NCBI RefSeq assembly: GCF_900106795.1
Contig: NZ_FNNS01000016.1
Location: 1 to 64,000, forward strand
DNA length: 64,000 bases
Reading direction: 5' to 3'
DNA from: Aequorivita viscosa
GTDB lineage: Bacteria > Bacteroidota > Bacteroidia > Flavobacteriales > Flavobacteriaceae
Positions 16,817 through 26,122 of the stretch are shown here, one piece after another. Position 1 is the stretch's first letter, and each line of letters opens with the position of its first letter. The translations under genes and the position numbers were made by a program. Below the pieces are notes generated by a model. It saw only the letters and a list, made by a program, of their open reading frames with translations, ran no database searches and was not told the origin of the DNA.

Positions 16817-18433
16817 CTAAACCTCTGCGTCTAATACATTTGTTACCACGTGATATCTCGGGTCTTCAACAGAATCTTCTATTATCGTCTCAAACTCTGG
16901 ATTCCATTTTAAAAGAAGTGCTTTACAATCTGGACTAAGGTGTGTCAGTTTTATTTCCTTCCCACTATCGATATACTTATTTGCTATATTTCGAACGGCT
17001 TCCACACCCGAATGATCAGATATTCTAGATTCAATAAAATCTATCTCGATTGATTCTGGATCGGAAGAAACACTAAACTTGCTGTTAAATGCTGTTGTAG
17101 AGCCAAAAAATAAGGGTCCCCAGATTTCATAAACCTTGGTGCCGTCTTCTTTAATTCTTTTTCTAGCTCGAATTCGTGTTGCGCTTTTCCAAGCAAAAAC
17201 AAGGGCACTCATTATTACACCCACTAGTACCGCAATAGCCAAATCTTGCCATACAGTAACTACCGAAACCGTAATTAAAACGATAGCATCTGCAACAGGG
17301 ATTTTATGTAGAATTCTAAAACTACTCCAAGCAAATGTGCCAATTACAACCATAAACATGACTCCAACTAATGCTGCAATTGGTATTTGCTCAATCAATG
17401 GAGCGCCAAACAGTACGAAGCATAAAAGAGCAATTGCTGCCGTTGCGCCCGAGAGTCTTCCGCGTCCGCCAGAGCTTACGTTAATAATAGATTGACCAAT
17501 CATAGCACAACCTCCCATACCTCCAAAAAAGCCATTTAAGATATTTGCGCTTCCTTGAGCCACACATTCGCGATTCCCGCTTCCACGAGTTTCAGTCATT
17601 TCATCTATTAAATTTAATGTCATTAACGACTCAATAAGGCCAACCGCTGCAAGTAAAAATGCTGTTGATAGTATTAGATCCCAATGCCCACTAATTGTGT
17701 CTATAAATCCAAAAAGATGGGTTTGAAATACAGGAAGAGAACCCTTTAAGCCACTCCCGCCACCATCGCGTATAAACGATCCAACAGTGCTAACATCTAG
17801 GTTGCCGAAAATAGTAATAGAAGCAACTACGACAATCGCAATTAAAGCTGCTGGTAATTTTTTTGTAAGTTTAGGAAGTCCGAACATAATAGCCATCGTT
17901 AATCCTACAAGGCCTAACATAACCCATAAATCCATACCGCTTAGCCATTGTGGAACAGTGCCACGACTTTCCTTAAAAAGCCCCAATTGTGAAAGGAATA
18001 TAACTATTGCCAAGCCATTTACAAACCCCATCATTACGGGATGTGGGATGAGTCGGACAAATTTTCCTAATTTAAATACCCCAGCCATAATTTGAATAGC
18101 TCCCACAAACAGTAGTGTTATAAAAAGCCATTGTAAACCGAGATACTCAACAGGAGAATCTAACGATAGCCCAACTTCATTCCCTTTTTGGATTAAATGA
18201 ACCATAACTACAGCCATCGCTCCAGTTGCTCCAGAAATCATTCCGGGCCGCCCACCAAACAAGGCGGTAACAATCCCCATAATAAAAGCGCCATATAACC
18301 CGACCAAAGGGTCAACTCCTGCAACAAATGAAAAAGCTACAGCTTCAGGGACTAATGCAAGTGCAACAGTAAGTCCCGAAAGAATATCATTTTTTGGGTT
18401 TTGAGTGAAAGTTAATAGGTATTTTGCTAACAT
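16817..18433 (-). CDS. SulP-family anion transporter with STAS domain
   Basis: A protein of 538 residues with about 10-14 hydrophobic segments of the SLC26/SulP fold: early GLTVALALVPEAVAFSFVAGVDPLVGLYGAF, the conserved VECVAQGSAN-type segment here as RECVAQGSANILNGFFGGMGGCAMIGQS, and a C-terminal cytoplasmic STAS domain from about residue 430 (EIDFIESRISDHSGVEAVRNIANKY). Family members carry sulfate, bicarbonate or other anions with Na+ or H+. The substrate cannot be set from sequence; marine relatives are often BicA-like bicarbonate carriers. The gene is alone, with no cysteine biosynthesis or carbonic anhydrase gene next to it. Confidence 0.92.
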   Translation of the reverse strand: MLAKYLLTFTQNPKNDILSGLTVALALVPEAVAFSFVAGVDPLVGLYGAFIMGIVTALFGGRPGMISGATGAMAVVMVHLIQKGNEVGLSLDSPVEYLGLQWLFITLLFVGAIQIMAGVFKLGKFVRLIPHPVMMGFVNGLAIVIFLSQLGLFKESRGTVPQWLSGMDLWVMLGLVGLTMAIMFGLPKLTKKLPAALIAIVVVASITIFGNLDVSTVGSFIRDGGGSGLKGSLPVFQTHLFGFIDTISGHWDLILSTAFLLAAVGLIESLMTLNLIDEMTETRGSGNRECVAQGSANILNGFFGGMGGCAMIGQSIINVSSGGRGRLSGATAAIALLCFVLFGAPLIEQIPIAALVGVMFMVVIGTFAWSSFRILHKIPVADAIVLITVSVVTVWQDLAIAVLVGVIMSALVFAWKSATRIRARKRIKEDGTKVYEIWGPLFFGSTTAFNSKFSVSSDPESIEIDFIESRISDHSGVEAVRNIANKYIDSGKEIKLTHLSPDCKALLLKWNPEFETIIEDSVEDPRYHVVTNVLDAEV

Positions 18434-18544
18434 TTTTGGTTTTTTAAGGGCGGCAAAGATAGTGTTTTTGAAAATAGGCCTAAACCTCTTTTTTGAAAGT
18501 TAGCGATATAGTTATTTTAAGAAGATGCAAAGATGCGGATCAAT

Positions 18545-18588
18545 CATAGATAAGCCATAGATAAGCCATAGATAAGCCATAGATAAGT
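18545..18588. repeat. 11-bp tandem repeat, four copies
   Basis: Unit CATAGATAAGC repeated at 18545, 18556, 18567 and 18578 (last copy ends in T), followed by a partly related CATTAAAAGCCATTAAAA stretch. It lies about 110 bases upstream of the sulP start and could vary in copy number. Confidence 0.9.
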
Positions 18589-18599
18589 CATTAAAAGCC

Positions 18600-18931
18600 A
18601 TTAAAAAAGCGACTGTTAAAATTTACTGTAATTATGTAAATTACGCCTATGCAACTAAAGTTTAACCCCTGTTATAAAAGGCTAGATTAATAACGTGTTT
18701 GAGCTACTTAACTTAATAAAAACTTTCCTTTTCATCTTCCTTTTCCTTAGAAACAAAACCAATAGATTCAATGGTGTTTTATCTAAAAATCTTAAACTAT
18801 TATTTAAACCATTTATATTTTTGGATTAGACGCTTGGTTCTTAAAGTTAGGCGGTGGTTGCTGGGCAAGTCAAAGTTTCTTGTTTCTATCCACGGACATT
18901 ATCGATTGCTTATTCAGAAATTCTTTTACTT
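18600..18931. repeat. intergenic region with degenerate interspersed repeat (copy 2)
   Basis: No gene is seen. Positions 18716-18890 share in order the blocks found at 6831-6990 (CTTTTCATCTT, TTAGAAAC, AATCTTAAA, CTTGGTTCTT, GGTTGCTG), so both are probably decayed copies of one repeated or mobile sequence. Confidence 0.5.
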
Positions 18932-20803
18932 CTATTTCTTTCCTTGCGTTCTTATATTAAAACTTGGAGCTTCATAATCTTTCGGTAAATAATTAGCAGG
19001 GATTGTAGTCGAATTTCCATCGCGGGCAGCTCGGTAATGTGGCGACAGAATTTCAATTCCACGTTCATTAAATACATCTTGAATGTTTTGACGCAAATCG
19101 GAATAAATACTTCCTTGTTTATTAGCTTCACGAACATAGGCATGAACCTCATAGGCTACATAAAAATCTTCGAGTCCGGTTTGAAACACAAACGGATTTG
19201 GTTCTTTTAAAATAAGTTCAGTGCGTAAAGCAGCGTCTATTAACGCCGTATGTACGTCTTTCCAAGGAACATCATAACCAATAGTAACTGTTGTATGTAC
19301 TATCAATCCTTTTTCAGGGGCATCGCTACTGTAATTTATGGTATGGCTATTCATTACTGTAGAATTTGGGATGGATATAATTTCATTAAACGGAGTTCTA
19401 ACTCGTGTAACCAATGCAGATTTCTCAATTACATCGCCAGTAACATCACCGATTTTTACACGATCGCCAATGGTAAACAATCGCATATAAGTAAGAACCA
19501 AACCTGCAATAACGTTCGATAAAGAACCTGCAGAGCCAAAAGTGAACAGAAAACCTAAAAATACAGACACTCCTTTAAAAATAGGAGAGTCACTCCCTGG
19601 TAAATAAGGCCATAGGACTACAAACATGAAGGCTAATAAAAGAATTCGAACTATTTGATATGTCGGTTCTGCCCAATCGGGATAAAACCCGTTAAGCTGG
19701 AGGTTACCTTGTGCAATTTCGTCTTTTAAGAATCGTATTGCGCGAAGTACATAGCGATAGACTACTATGATAACTATAATTGTAATTAAATTTGGCAGGT
19801 AGTTCCAAAACGAGAGTAAGATGTTTTTTAACGGATCTAAAACATACCCAAAAAGAGTTGCGGCAAAATGTTGTGTCCAAGGGAAAATACCAAAAAGAAT
19901 AGGTAGGGCAATATAAATAGCTACAACTATCGTAAACCATTTTACGGCATTATTTAACAACAACAGCACACTTATCTGCCTCTTTGCATCAAATAAGGTG
20001 TAGTTTTTAATTTGAACTCCTTTAATTTTTTTATTTTCTTGAGATTGTATCTTTAATGCTGTCCAAGCGAATAATTTTGAAATATATTTAACAAGAGCCG
20101 CAATAATAAGAAGCACTAAAATAGCCAAACCTATTTTCATTGCTAGGTTTAAATAATTAGTTTCTTCTTTATATTCAATTACTTCGGCATTAATAATAGC
20201 CACGTACTCTTTGGCTAATTCTTCCTTTGTAGTATTATTCCAAAGTGCATCCGATTCATTAATACTCATTATAATGGATTCGCCTTGAAGTATATCAAAG
20301 GTGGTTTCAGCATTTTCTATTTTAAGAGAATTAACATCAAAATCAATCGTGCTTCCTAGTTTTTCAATTCTTTTATTTACAGCTTCGGCGCGCTCTTTTG
20401 GTGAAAAACTACCAGATTTAGAATACAACAGAAATAGCGTGTCTCCAAAAAAACCAGTAACAGGATAGCCTTTTGTTACTTTTTTTAATGAGTCTATACG
20501 CGCTCTTTTTTCTGAAATCCGTGAGTTTTCTTTCTCATTAATAGCAATTAGCTGTGCCTGCAGTTCTTCTTTCTTTAAATTATCGGTCGTTTTTAGAGCG
20601 TTTAATTGCTGTTCTAACGCGACTTTTTGCACAGAATCTGCAATACGTTGTTTCTCTATTTCGAGAAGTCGTTTATTATAACTTTCCAGCAATGCAATAT
20701 TTACCGAATCTTTTTTAACGGCTGTAGTGTCTTCTTGAGAAAAACCTATGCCCGATAAACAAGCAATTGCAAGAATTGTGATTATAATTTTAGTTCGCAT
20801 CAT
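18932..20803 (-). CDS. MscS-family mechanosensitive channel
   Basis: A protein of 623 residues from ATG 20803 (a second ATG follows directly; an upstream TTG is less likely). Signal peptide about 1-22. A periplasmic coiled coil at about 30-110 (repeated KLLEIEKQRI.., LEQQLNALKTT) is followed by a soluble segment, 4-5 transmembrane helices, then the MscS core with the pore-lining GSAGSLSNVIAGLVL and the beta domain (IGDRVKIGDVTGDVIEKSALVTRVRT, IPNSTVMNSHTINYS), and a C-terminal alpha-beta part. It releases solutes under hypo-osmotic shock. The large size places it with MscK/YbdG-like members. The stop is about 500 bases above the sulP start. It follows the oxidoreductase gene on the same strand by 38 bases. 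Confidence 0.9.
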   Translation of the reverse strand: MMRTKIIITILAIACLSGIGFSQEDTTAVKKDSVNIALLESYNKRLLEIEKQRIADSVQKVALEQQLNALKTTDNLKKEELQAQLIAINEKENSRISEKRARIDSLKKVTKGYPVTGFFGDTLFLLYSKSGSFSPKERAEAVNKRIEKLGSTIDFDVNSLKIENAETTFDILQGESIIMSINESDALWNNTTKEELAKEYVAIINAEVIEYKEETNYLNLAMKIGLAILVLLIIAALVKYISKLFAWTALKIQSQENKKIKGVQIKNYTLFDAKRQISVLLLLNNAVKWFTIVVAIYIALPILFGIFPWTQHFAATLFGYVLDPLKNILLSFWNYLPNLITIIVIIVVYRYVLRAIRFLKDEIAQGNLQLNGFYPDWAEPTYQIVRILLLAFMFVVLWPYLPGSDSPIFKGVSVFLGFLFTFGSAGSLSNVIAGLVLTYMRLFTIGDRVKIGDVTGDVIEKSALVTRVRTPFNEIISIPNSTVMNSHTINYSSDAPEKGLIVHTTVTIGYDVPWKDVHTALIDAALRTELILKEPNPFVFQTGLEDFYVAYEVHAYVREANKQGSIYSDLRQNIQDVFNERGIEILSPHYRAARDGNSTTIPANYLPKDYEAPSFNIRTQGKK

Positions 20804-20841
20804 ATTGCTCAAATTTGTGGCTAAAGTAATTAAAAAGTCGT

Positions 20842-22440
20842 CTACTTTTTACTTCGTCCAATTTCTTTAAAAATCTTCCAAGAACCAAACTTTAATATAG
20901 TTGTGGCGCATAATAAACCAGAAAGCATGGCTCCAGCAACACCTACTATCGTTATATCTTGACCAGTTAAATAGAGTCCTTTTAGCTTTGTTTTTGGTCT
21001 AAGAAAAGGGAGTTTAAATCTTTCTGTAGCATGTGCCAACCCGTATATTTCACCGCTTTTATAACTTGTGAAATTCGCTGTTGAAAGCGGTGTAGAAACT
21101 TCGGAAGCAATGATTGTTCCTTCAATTTGGGGAAAAAATTTGAATAGCACTTTTAGCATTTCTTCTTCAAATTCTTTTTTAAGCGTTAGATATGTCTTGC
21201 TACGTTTCATCCAGTTTGTGTTTTTGTAGGCTTCAAACCACTCCATTTTTCCAATAGTAATAGCTTGAATGGTAGACGTGTTAGGATTAGCAATATCCCA
21301 GTTAGGGTCTTTTGCTGAAGGAAATGAAATATATGCGAAGTTTTTTGGCGCGTTTTGGAGCGTAGCTTCATGAAAAATCTCGTCTATATTTTGGTTCTTG
21401 TAATACCAGAAATTATGTTTAGGTAGATTTAACGCATCACTCGATTTATTTAATCCTAAATATAGACAAATATGGGCGCTTGCAGGTTTTACATTCTTTA
21501 GGTTAAAATTACAAATGTTTCGATCTGTTTCGGAAAGTAGGCTGTTAAAGGTATTGTTTACGCCAATATTACTAATTACACTCTTGCAAGAAATAAACTT
21601 TTCTCCAATTTGTATTCCTTGAACTTGTTTGTTTTTGGTAACAATTTTTGTAACATCGGCATTTATATAAATGGTTCCGCCGTTTGCTGTAAATACCTCC
21701 AACGTTTTTTCGCATATTTGGTCTGCGCCTCCAACAGGGTAGTAACCGCCTTCTAAAAAATGACCAATTACCATGGCATGAACTCCAAAACTGCTTTCTT
21801 GTGGCGATAGGCCGTAGTTGCCGCATTGGGCGCATAGAACAGCGATTAATCGTTCGTTTTTTGTGATTTCACTTAGAACCTCGTACGTAGTTTTTTGGGT
21901 GTATTTGGCATATCTTTTTCTAAATATCCAACCAACCGAATTGCTTAGCCAACGCTCAAACACCTTTTCAAAAAAGAAGGCACTTCCGCGTTTGTTTGCT
22001 TTTTCAATTAGTTCTAAATATTTGTCAATTGCTTTTTCTTCATTTGGAAAATAGCTAATAAATTGTTTTCTGAAGTTTTCTTTACCAGCTTTAAAAATAT
22101 ATTCGGTGCCGTCAATATTTGCAACATCGTATATGTCGCCCATGCTTTCCCAAGCTAATTTTCCATCTGTCAAAAAATCGAAAAACCCTCGCAATGAGCC
22201 GTCTTTTGCCATATTACCAACATAATGTACTCCAACATCCCATTGAAAGCCGTCTTTTCTTTTAAAACTGTGTGTAAAACCACCAGGCACATAATGCTTT
22301 TCGAAAATAGCAACTTTTTTTCCAGCTTTGGCAAGCCAAGTAGCGACTGTTAGTCCGCCCACTCCGCTACCAATAACTATATGATCCAGGCCTGAAAAGT
22401 TCAGGTCTCTTTTAAAAGGTTTGCAAAGTTTCTTTGACAT
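20842..22440 (-). CDS. FAD-dependent carotenoid/retinol-type oxidoreductase (CrtI/CrtISO superfamily)
   Basis: A protein of 532 residues from ATG 22440. N-terminal dinucleotide fold HIVIGSGVGGLTVATWLAKAGKKVAIFEK (GxGxxG) and VPGGFTHSF; C-terminal GLYLTGQDITIVGVAGAMLSG, the FAD-binding signature of CrtI-type enzymes. It is closer in layout to all-trans-retinol 13,14-reductase/CrtISO proteins than to CrtI proper. The substrate is probably a carotenoid or other polyene; the pathway is unknown because it lies 35 kb from the crt cluster. The longer frame up to 22530 would run into the upstream terminator, so the ATG at 22440 is preferred. It is probably cotranscribed with the MscS gene. Confidence 0.8.
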   Translation of the reverse strand: MSKKLCKPFKRDLNFSGLDHIVIGSGVGGLTVATWLAKAGKKVAIFEKHYVPGGFTHSFKRKDGFQWDVGVHYVGNMAKDGSLRGFFDFLTDGKLAWESMGDIYDVANIDGTEYIFKAGKENFRKQFISYFPNEEKAIDKYLELIEKANKRGSAFFFEKVFERWLSNSVGWIFRKRYAKYTQKTTYEVLSEITKNERLIAVLCAQCGNYGLSPQESSFGVHAMVIGHFLEGGYYPVGGADQICEKTLEVFTANGGTIYINADVTKIVTKNKQVQGIQIGEKFISCKSVISNIGVNNTFNSLLSETDRNICNFNLKNVKPASAHICLYLGLNKSSDALNLPKHNFWYYKNQNIDEIFHEATLQNAPKNFAYISFPSAKDPNWDIANPNTSTIQAITIGKMEWFEAYKNTNWMKRSKTYLTLKKEFEEEMLKVLFKFFPQIEGTIIASEVSTPLSTANFTSYKSGEIYGLAHATERFKLPFLRPKTKLKGLYLTGQDITIVGVAGAMLSGLLCATTILKFGSWKIFKEIGRSKK

Positions 22441-22515
22441 ACTGTAAGCGTACGAATAATAATTTCGAAGGTGTAAAATATAAAAAGTATTTATAGCGAC
22501 CTTTAAATTTAGAAA

Positions 22516-22549
22516 TAAAAAAACCGGCAACAGTTTTCGCTGTGCCGGT
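22516..22549 (-). terminator. rho-independent terminator of the DUF3276 gene
   Basis: Minus-strand hairpin with arms ACCGGC(A)CAG and CTG(TT)GCCGGT, followed by a T tract (plus-strand A tract 22516-22522). It isolates the DUF3276 gene from the oxidoreductase downstream. Confidence 0.85.
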
Positions 22550-22571
22550 GTAAGCCTTAATTTACATTATT

Positions 22572-22973
22572 TTAAATATCGTCAAATTCGATGTCGGTAA
22601 ACGTGCTTGTATCAACATCGCCGTTTTGAGCTACTTTTGAGAGGTCTGCAGTACTTTTTTCATCTGCATGTGGCGGTTTGTAATCCTTTTGATGACGCTC
22701 GCTAATTACCTCTTCGCCTTTTTCATCAATAACATAATCTATCATTTCAGCCAGAGTGTCTTTGAACTCGCTAAAATCTTCTTTATACAAATAAATCTTA
22801 TGTTTTTTGTAGTGGAAAGATCCATCGTCGTTAGTAAACTTCTTGCTTTCGGTTATTGTCAGGTAAAAGTCTCCTGCTTTAGTAGACCGTACGTCAAAAA
22901 AATAAGTACGTCTTCCAGCTCGCATCACTTTTGAAAAAATCTCTTCTTGCTCCATTGTAAATTGATCGCCCAT
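22572..22973 (-). CDS. DUF3276/Pur-alpha-like nucleic-acid-binding protein
   Basis: A protein of 133 residues, typical length for this Bacteroidota family related to the PUR domain (Borrelia BpuR, eukaryotic Pur-alpha). The pattern EIFSKVMRAGRRTYFFDVRSTKAGDFYLTITESKK..HYKKHKIYLYKEDFSEF is the PUR repeat. The acidic C-terminal tail (SERHQKDY to FDDI) is less conserved. It should bind single-stranded DNA or RNA; target and role are not known here. It follows the ABC exporter by 68 bases on the same strand and has its own terminator. Confidence 0.88.
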   Translation of the reverse strand: MGDQFTMEQEEIFSKVMRAGRRTYFFDVRSTKAGDFYLTITESKKFTNDDGSFHYKKHKIYLYKEDFSEFKDTLAEMIDYVIDEKGEEVISERHQKDYKPPHADEKSTADLSKVAQNGDVDTSTFTDIEFDDI

Positions 22974-23040
22974 GTTGTTTGTTTTTTTCTTTATACGGTG
23001 CCAAAAATCCTAAAAATTTCCAAACCATCCAAAGTAAAAT

Positions 23041-24798
23041 TTACATTTCTTTTTCCAAGAGTTGTTTTGCGTACAATTCCTTATAATATCCTTCTAGATT
23101 CACAAGTTCGTTGTGCGATCCGCTCTGTATTATTTTCCCATCTTCTAATACAATAATGTTAGTAGCATTTTTTACTGAAGATATTCGATGGCTTACAATA
23201 ATCGTTGTTTTATCTTTTGAAATTTTGTGAAGGTGCTGAAGTATTTGTTCTTCTGTTTCAGTATCTACGGCTGAAAGACTGTCGTCAAATAGCAGGATTT
23301 TCGGGTCTTTTATAATTGCACGTGCAATTGACAAACGTTGCTTTTGACCTCCACTCAGCGTTATTCCACGCTCTCCAAGAACTGTGTCGTAGCCCTTGTT
23401 GAATTCAATAATATTTTTGTGAACCACAGCGCTTTTTGCAGCTTCAATAACCTCCTCCTCAGTAGCGTCTTCTTTTCCAAATCGAATATTATTCCGAAGC
23501 GTATCGCTAAATAAAAATGCATCCTGGGGAACATAGCCAATACTGCTTCTTAAATCGGATAAATTAAGGTTTTTGATCGGAATGCCGTCAATAGTTAACA
23601 TTCCTTCTTCAACGTCGTAAAGTCTTCCTATAAGTTCAAGAATAGTAGATTTTCCTGAACCAGTATTTCCTACTATAGCAAGGGTGTCTCCTGGTTTTAC
23701 CGAAAATGAAATATCTTTTAACGCTACGATGCCGGTATCGGGATAAGTGAATGTAAGGTTGTTAAACACTATATTTCCATCGATAGGAGTGTTTTCTTCA
23801 ACTTCATTTTGAATATCTGGTTCTGTTTTTAGAAATTCGTTAATTCGTTTTTGCGAAGCTTCTGCCTGCTGAACCATTGAAGCAACAAACCCTACGATTG
23901 CAACGGGCCAGGTGAGCATATTTACGTACATCAAAAATTCTACTAGGGTTCCTAGTTCTTCTATTTTTCCATCCATATAGCGCATTCCCCCAATATAAAT
24001 TACGAGAATATTACTCACGCCTATTAATAGAATCATTAAAGGAGCGAACAATGCCTGAACTTTAGCTAAATCGATGTTTTTATCCTTACTGCCTTCTGCA
24101 AGATTCTCGAAATCTTGATTAATTCGTGGCTCTATTCCGTACGCTTTTATTACTGAAATTCCGCTAAAACTCTCTTGCGTAAACGACGTTAATTTTGATA
24201 GGTATTGTTGAACAATGGTGCTCCGCTTATTAATCATTACACTCAGCTTGAAAATAGCAACAGATAGCAAGGGTAGTGGGGCAATGGCATATAACGTCAA
24301 TATTGGATCCTGATAAAACATATAACTAATTACCACTATAAATAAGGTAATTGTCGTGATGCTATACATAAAAGCAGGTCCTACATACATTCGTACTTTA
24401 GACACATCTTCGCTAATGCGATTCATTAAATCTCCTGTTCTATTTTGTTTGTAGAATCCTAATGATAGTTTTTGATACTGTTCAAACACTACGTTTTTTA
24501 AATCGTATTCTACATATCTAGAGACCACAATGAACGTTTGTCGCATCATAAATGTGAAAAAGCCAGAAAGTAATGCTGCGCCTAAAAGTATTAAAACATT
24601 AATTAAAAGGTGCTGTTTTACGTATGCCAAATCGGTTATTTCGCCATTCATATACTGTTCAACGATAGTTACAGAGTCTCCAATTTTCATTGGGACTACA
24701 AGTTTAAAGACTGTGGCAATAATGGTTATAAACACCCCTACGATCAATCGGCCTTTGTATTTAAAAAAATAAGGGTTTAGGTATTTTAATTCTTTCAT
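23041..24798 (-). CDS. ABC exporter, fused permease and ATPase
   Basis: A protein of 585 residues: six transmembrane helices (about 1-320), then an ATPase domain with Walker A GNTGSGKST, Q-loop GYVPQDAFLF, signature LSGGQKQR, Walker B ILLFDDSLSAVD and H-loop IVSHRISS. It is a half-transporter of the MsbA/LmrA type, acting as a dimer in the inner membrane. Substrate is unknown (drug, lipid or peptide). It lies directly upstream of the DUF3276 gene and is divergent from leucine dehydrogenase. Confidence 0.93.
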   Translation of the reverse strand: MKELKYLNPYFFKYKGRLIVGVFITIIATVFKLVVPMKIGDSVTIVEQYMNGEITDLAYVKQHLLINVLILLGAALLSGFFTFMMRQTFIVVSRYVEYDLKNVVFEQYQKLSLGFYKQNRTGDLMNRISEDVSKVRMYVGPAFMYSITTITLFIVVISYMFYQDPILTLYAIAPLPLLSVAIFKLSVMINKRSTIVQQYLSKLTSFTQESFSGISVIKAYGIEPRINQDFENLAEGSKDKNIDLAKVQALFAPLMILLIGVSNILVIYIGGMRYMDGKIEELGTLVEFLMYVNMLTWPVAIVGFVASMVQQAEASQKRINEFLKTEPDIQNEVEENTPIDGNIVFNNLTFTYPDTGIVALKDISFSVKPGDTLAIVGNTGSGKSTILELIGRLYDVEEGMLTIDGIPIKNLNLSDLRSSIGYVPQDAFLFSDTLRNNIRFGKEDATEEEVIEAAKSAVVHKNIIEFNKGYDTVLGERGITLSGGQKQRLSIARAIIKDPKILLFDDSLSAVDTETEEQILQHLHKISKDKTTIIVSHRISSVKNATNIIVLEDGKIIQSGSHNELVNLEGYYKELYAKQLLEKEM

Positions 24799-24849
24799 TT
24801 TCAGAAACTGCGAGCGGTTTAAAATATTCCTAAATTAACAGGCTTTGCT

Positions 24850-24880
24850 TTGTAGAATATATAGCAAACCACTACTTTTG
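24850..24880 (+). promoter_or_regulatory. promoter of leucine dehydrogenase gene
   Basis: TTG at 24850-24852 and TACTTTTG at 24873-24880, 20 bases apart, match the Bacteroidota -33/-7 consensus. Expected start of transcription about 24885, 37 bases before the ATG. Confidence 0.75.
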
Positions 24881-24921
24881 CATTACCATTTTGAGAAATA
24901 AATAATTAATTATATAAAGCT

Positions 24922-26019
24922 ATGAGCACCGATATAATCGACACTAAAGAACTTCATAAAATAGATCCAGTTTTTGGACAAGGATCTTTTGACAATCACG
25001 AACAAATTGTTTTTTGCAACGACAAAGATACTGGATTAAAAGCAATAATTGGGATTCACAATACAGTTTTGGGACCAGCTTTGGGTGGAACCAGAATGTG
25101 GAATTACTCTAGCGAGTGGGATGCATTAAACGATGTTTTGCGACTTTCAAGGGGAATGACTTTTAAAAGCGCTATTACGGGCCTTGATCTGGGTGGAGGA
25201 AAAGCTGTGATTATTGGTGATGCTAAAGCACAAAAAACTCCTGAACTAATGTTGAAGTTCGGAGAGTTTGTACATTCATTAGGGGGGAAATATATTACTG
25301 CCGAAGATGTAGGAATGAAAACTTCCGACATGGATCTTGTACGTACCGTAACTCCGCACGTAACTGGTATTTCTGAAGCAAATGGAGGTTCAGGAAATCC
25401 TTCTCCTATTACAGCGTATGGTGTGTATATGGGTATGAAGGCCGCTGCAAAATATACCTACGGAACAGAGGATCTTCAAGGTAAAGTTATCTATGTTCAA
25501 GGTATTGGTAATGTTGGTGAGTCTTTGGTAGAACACTTGAGCAAAGAAGGCGCTAAGGTTGTTATTTCCGACATCAACCAAGAGCGTTTGGAAGAAGTTC
25601 GCGACAAATACGGAGTAAAAATTTACGAAGGTAAAAACCTGTATTCTGAAGAAATGGACATCTATGCTCCTTGTGCTTTAGGTGCTACAGTAAATGACGA
25701 TACTATTGGTCAGTTTAAAGCAAAAGTAATCGCAGGTGCAGCAAACAACCAATTGGCGGTTGAACAAAAACACGGAAAAGCACTACGGGAAAAAGGAATT
25801 GTTTGGGCTCCAGACTTTTTAATTAATGCGGGCGGAATTATTAACGTTTATGCTGAACTCGTAAAATACGACCGAGCTGAAATAATTCGAAAAACAGAAA
25901 ACATCTACAACACAACGCTCGAAATTTTGAAAAATGCTGATGTTAATGACATTACTACGTATCAAGCAGCTTTCAATATTGCACAAGCACGTATTGATGC
26001 AAGAAAAAACGAAAAATAG
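24922..26019 (+). CDS. ldh: leucine dehydrogenase (Glu/Leu/Phe/Val dehydrogenase)
   Basis: A protein of 365 residues. It deaminates branched-chain amino acids to keto acids with NAD+, linking leucine to the degradation path that also uses the HMG-CoA lyase at 32817. Visible features: glycine-rich substrate region LGGTRMWNY, catalytic Lys region LDLGGGKAVIIGD, a second Lys/Asp part ITAEDVGMKTSDMD, Rossmann motif VQGIGNVGESLVEHL, and INAGGIINVYAEL. Length fits leucine rather than glutamate dehydrogenases. Own promoter at 24850-24880. Confidence 0.93.
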   Translation: MSTDIIDTKELHKIDPVFGQGSFDNHEQIVFCNDKDTGLKAIIGIHNTVLGPALGGTRMWNYSSEWDALNDVLRLSRGMTFKSAITGLDLGGGKAVIIGDAKAQKTPELMLKFGEFVHSLGGKYITAEDVGMKTSDMDLVRTVTPHVTGISEANGGSGNPSPITAYGVYMGMKAAAKYTYGTEDLQGKVIYVQGIGNVGESLVEHLSKEGAKVVISDINQERLEEVRDKYGVKIYEGKNLYSEEMDIYAPCALGATVNDDTIGQFKAKVIAGAANNQLAVEQKHGKALREKGIVWAPDFLINAGGIINVYAELVKYDRAEIIRKTENIYNTTLEILKNADVNDITTYQAAFNIAQARIDARKNEK

Positions 26020-26029
26020 TCACTAATTT

Positions 26030-26064
26030 GTGCCACTTGGCACTTACAATTTTATGTATCTTTG
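26030..26064 (+). promoter_or_regulatory. promoter of nusB-like gene with small palindrome
   Basis: TTG at 26037-26039 and TATCTTTG at 26057-26064, 17 bases apart. The -33 box lies inside a palindrome GTGCCACTTGGCAC (26030-26043), which could be an operator or a weak end signal of the gene upstream. Confidence 0.6.
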
Positions 26065-26122
26065 CAGCGCACAGGTAAAAACTTGTGCGTTGTTTTTTTA
26101 TCAAAATAGTTCTTTAAAAAAT

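Noticed and set aside
18545-18588. Possible CRISPR array
   Set aside because: The 11-bp units are directly adjacent with no unique spacers and no cas gene is in the window.
26030-26122. N-terminal extension of the NusB-like protein
   Set aside because: It overlaps a promoter with TTG and TATCTTTG boxes, and the family start is MLTRRHVRVK.
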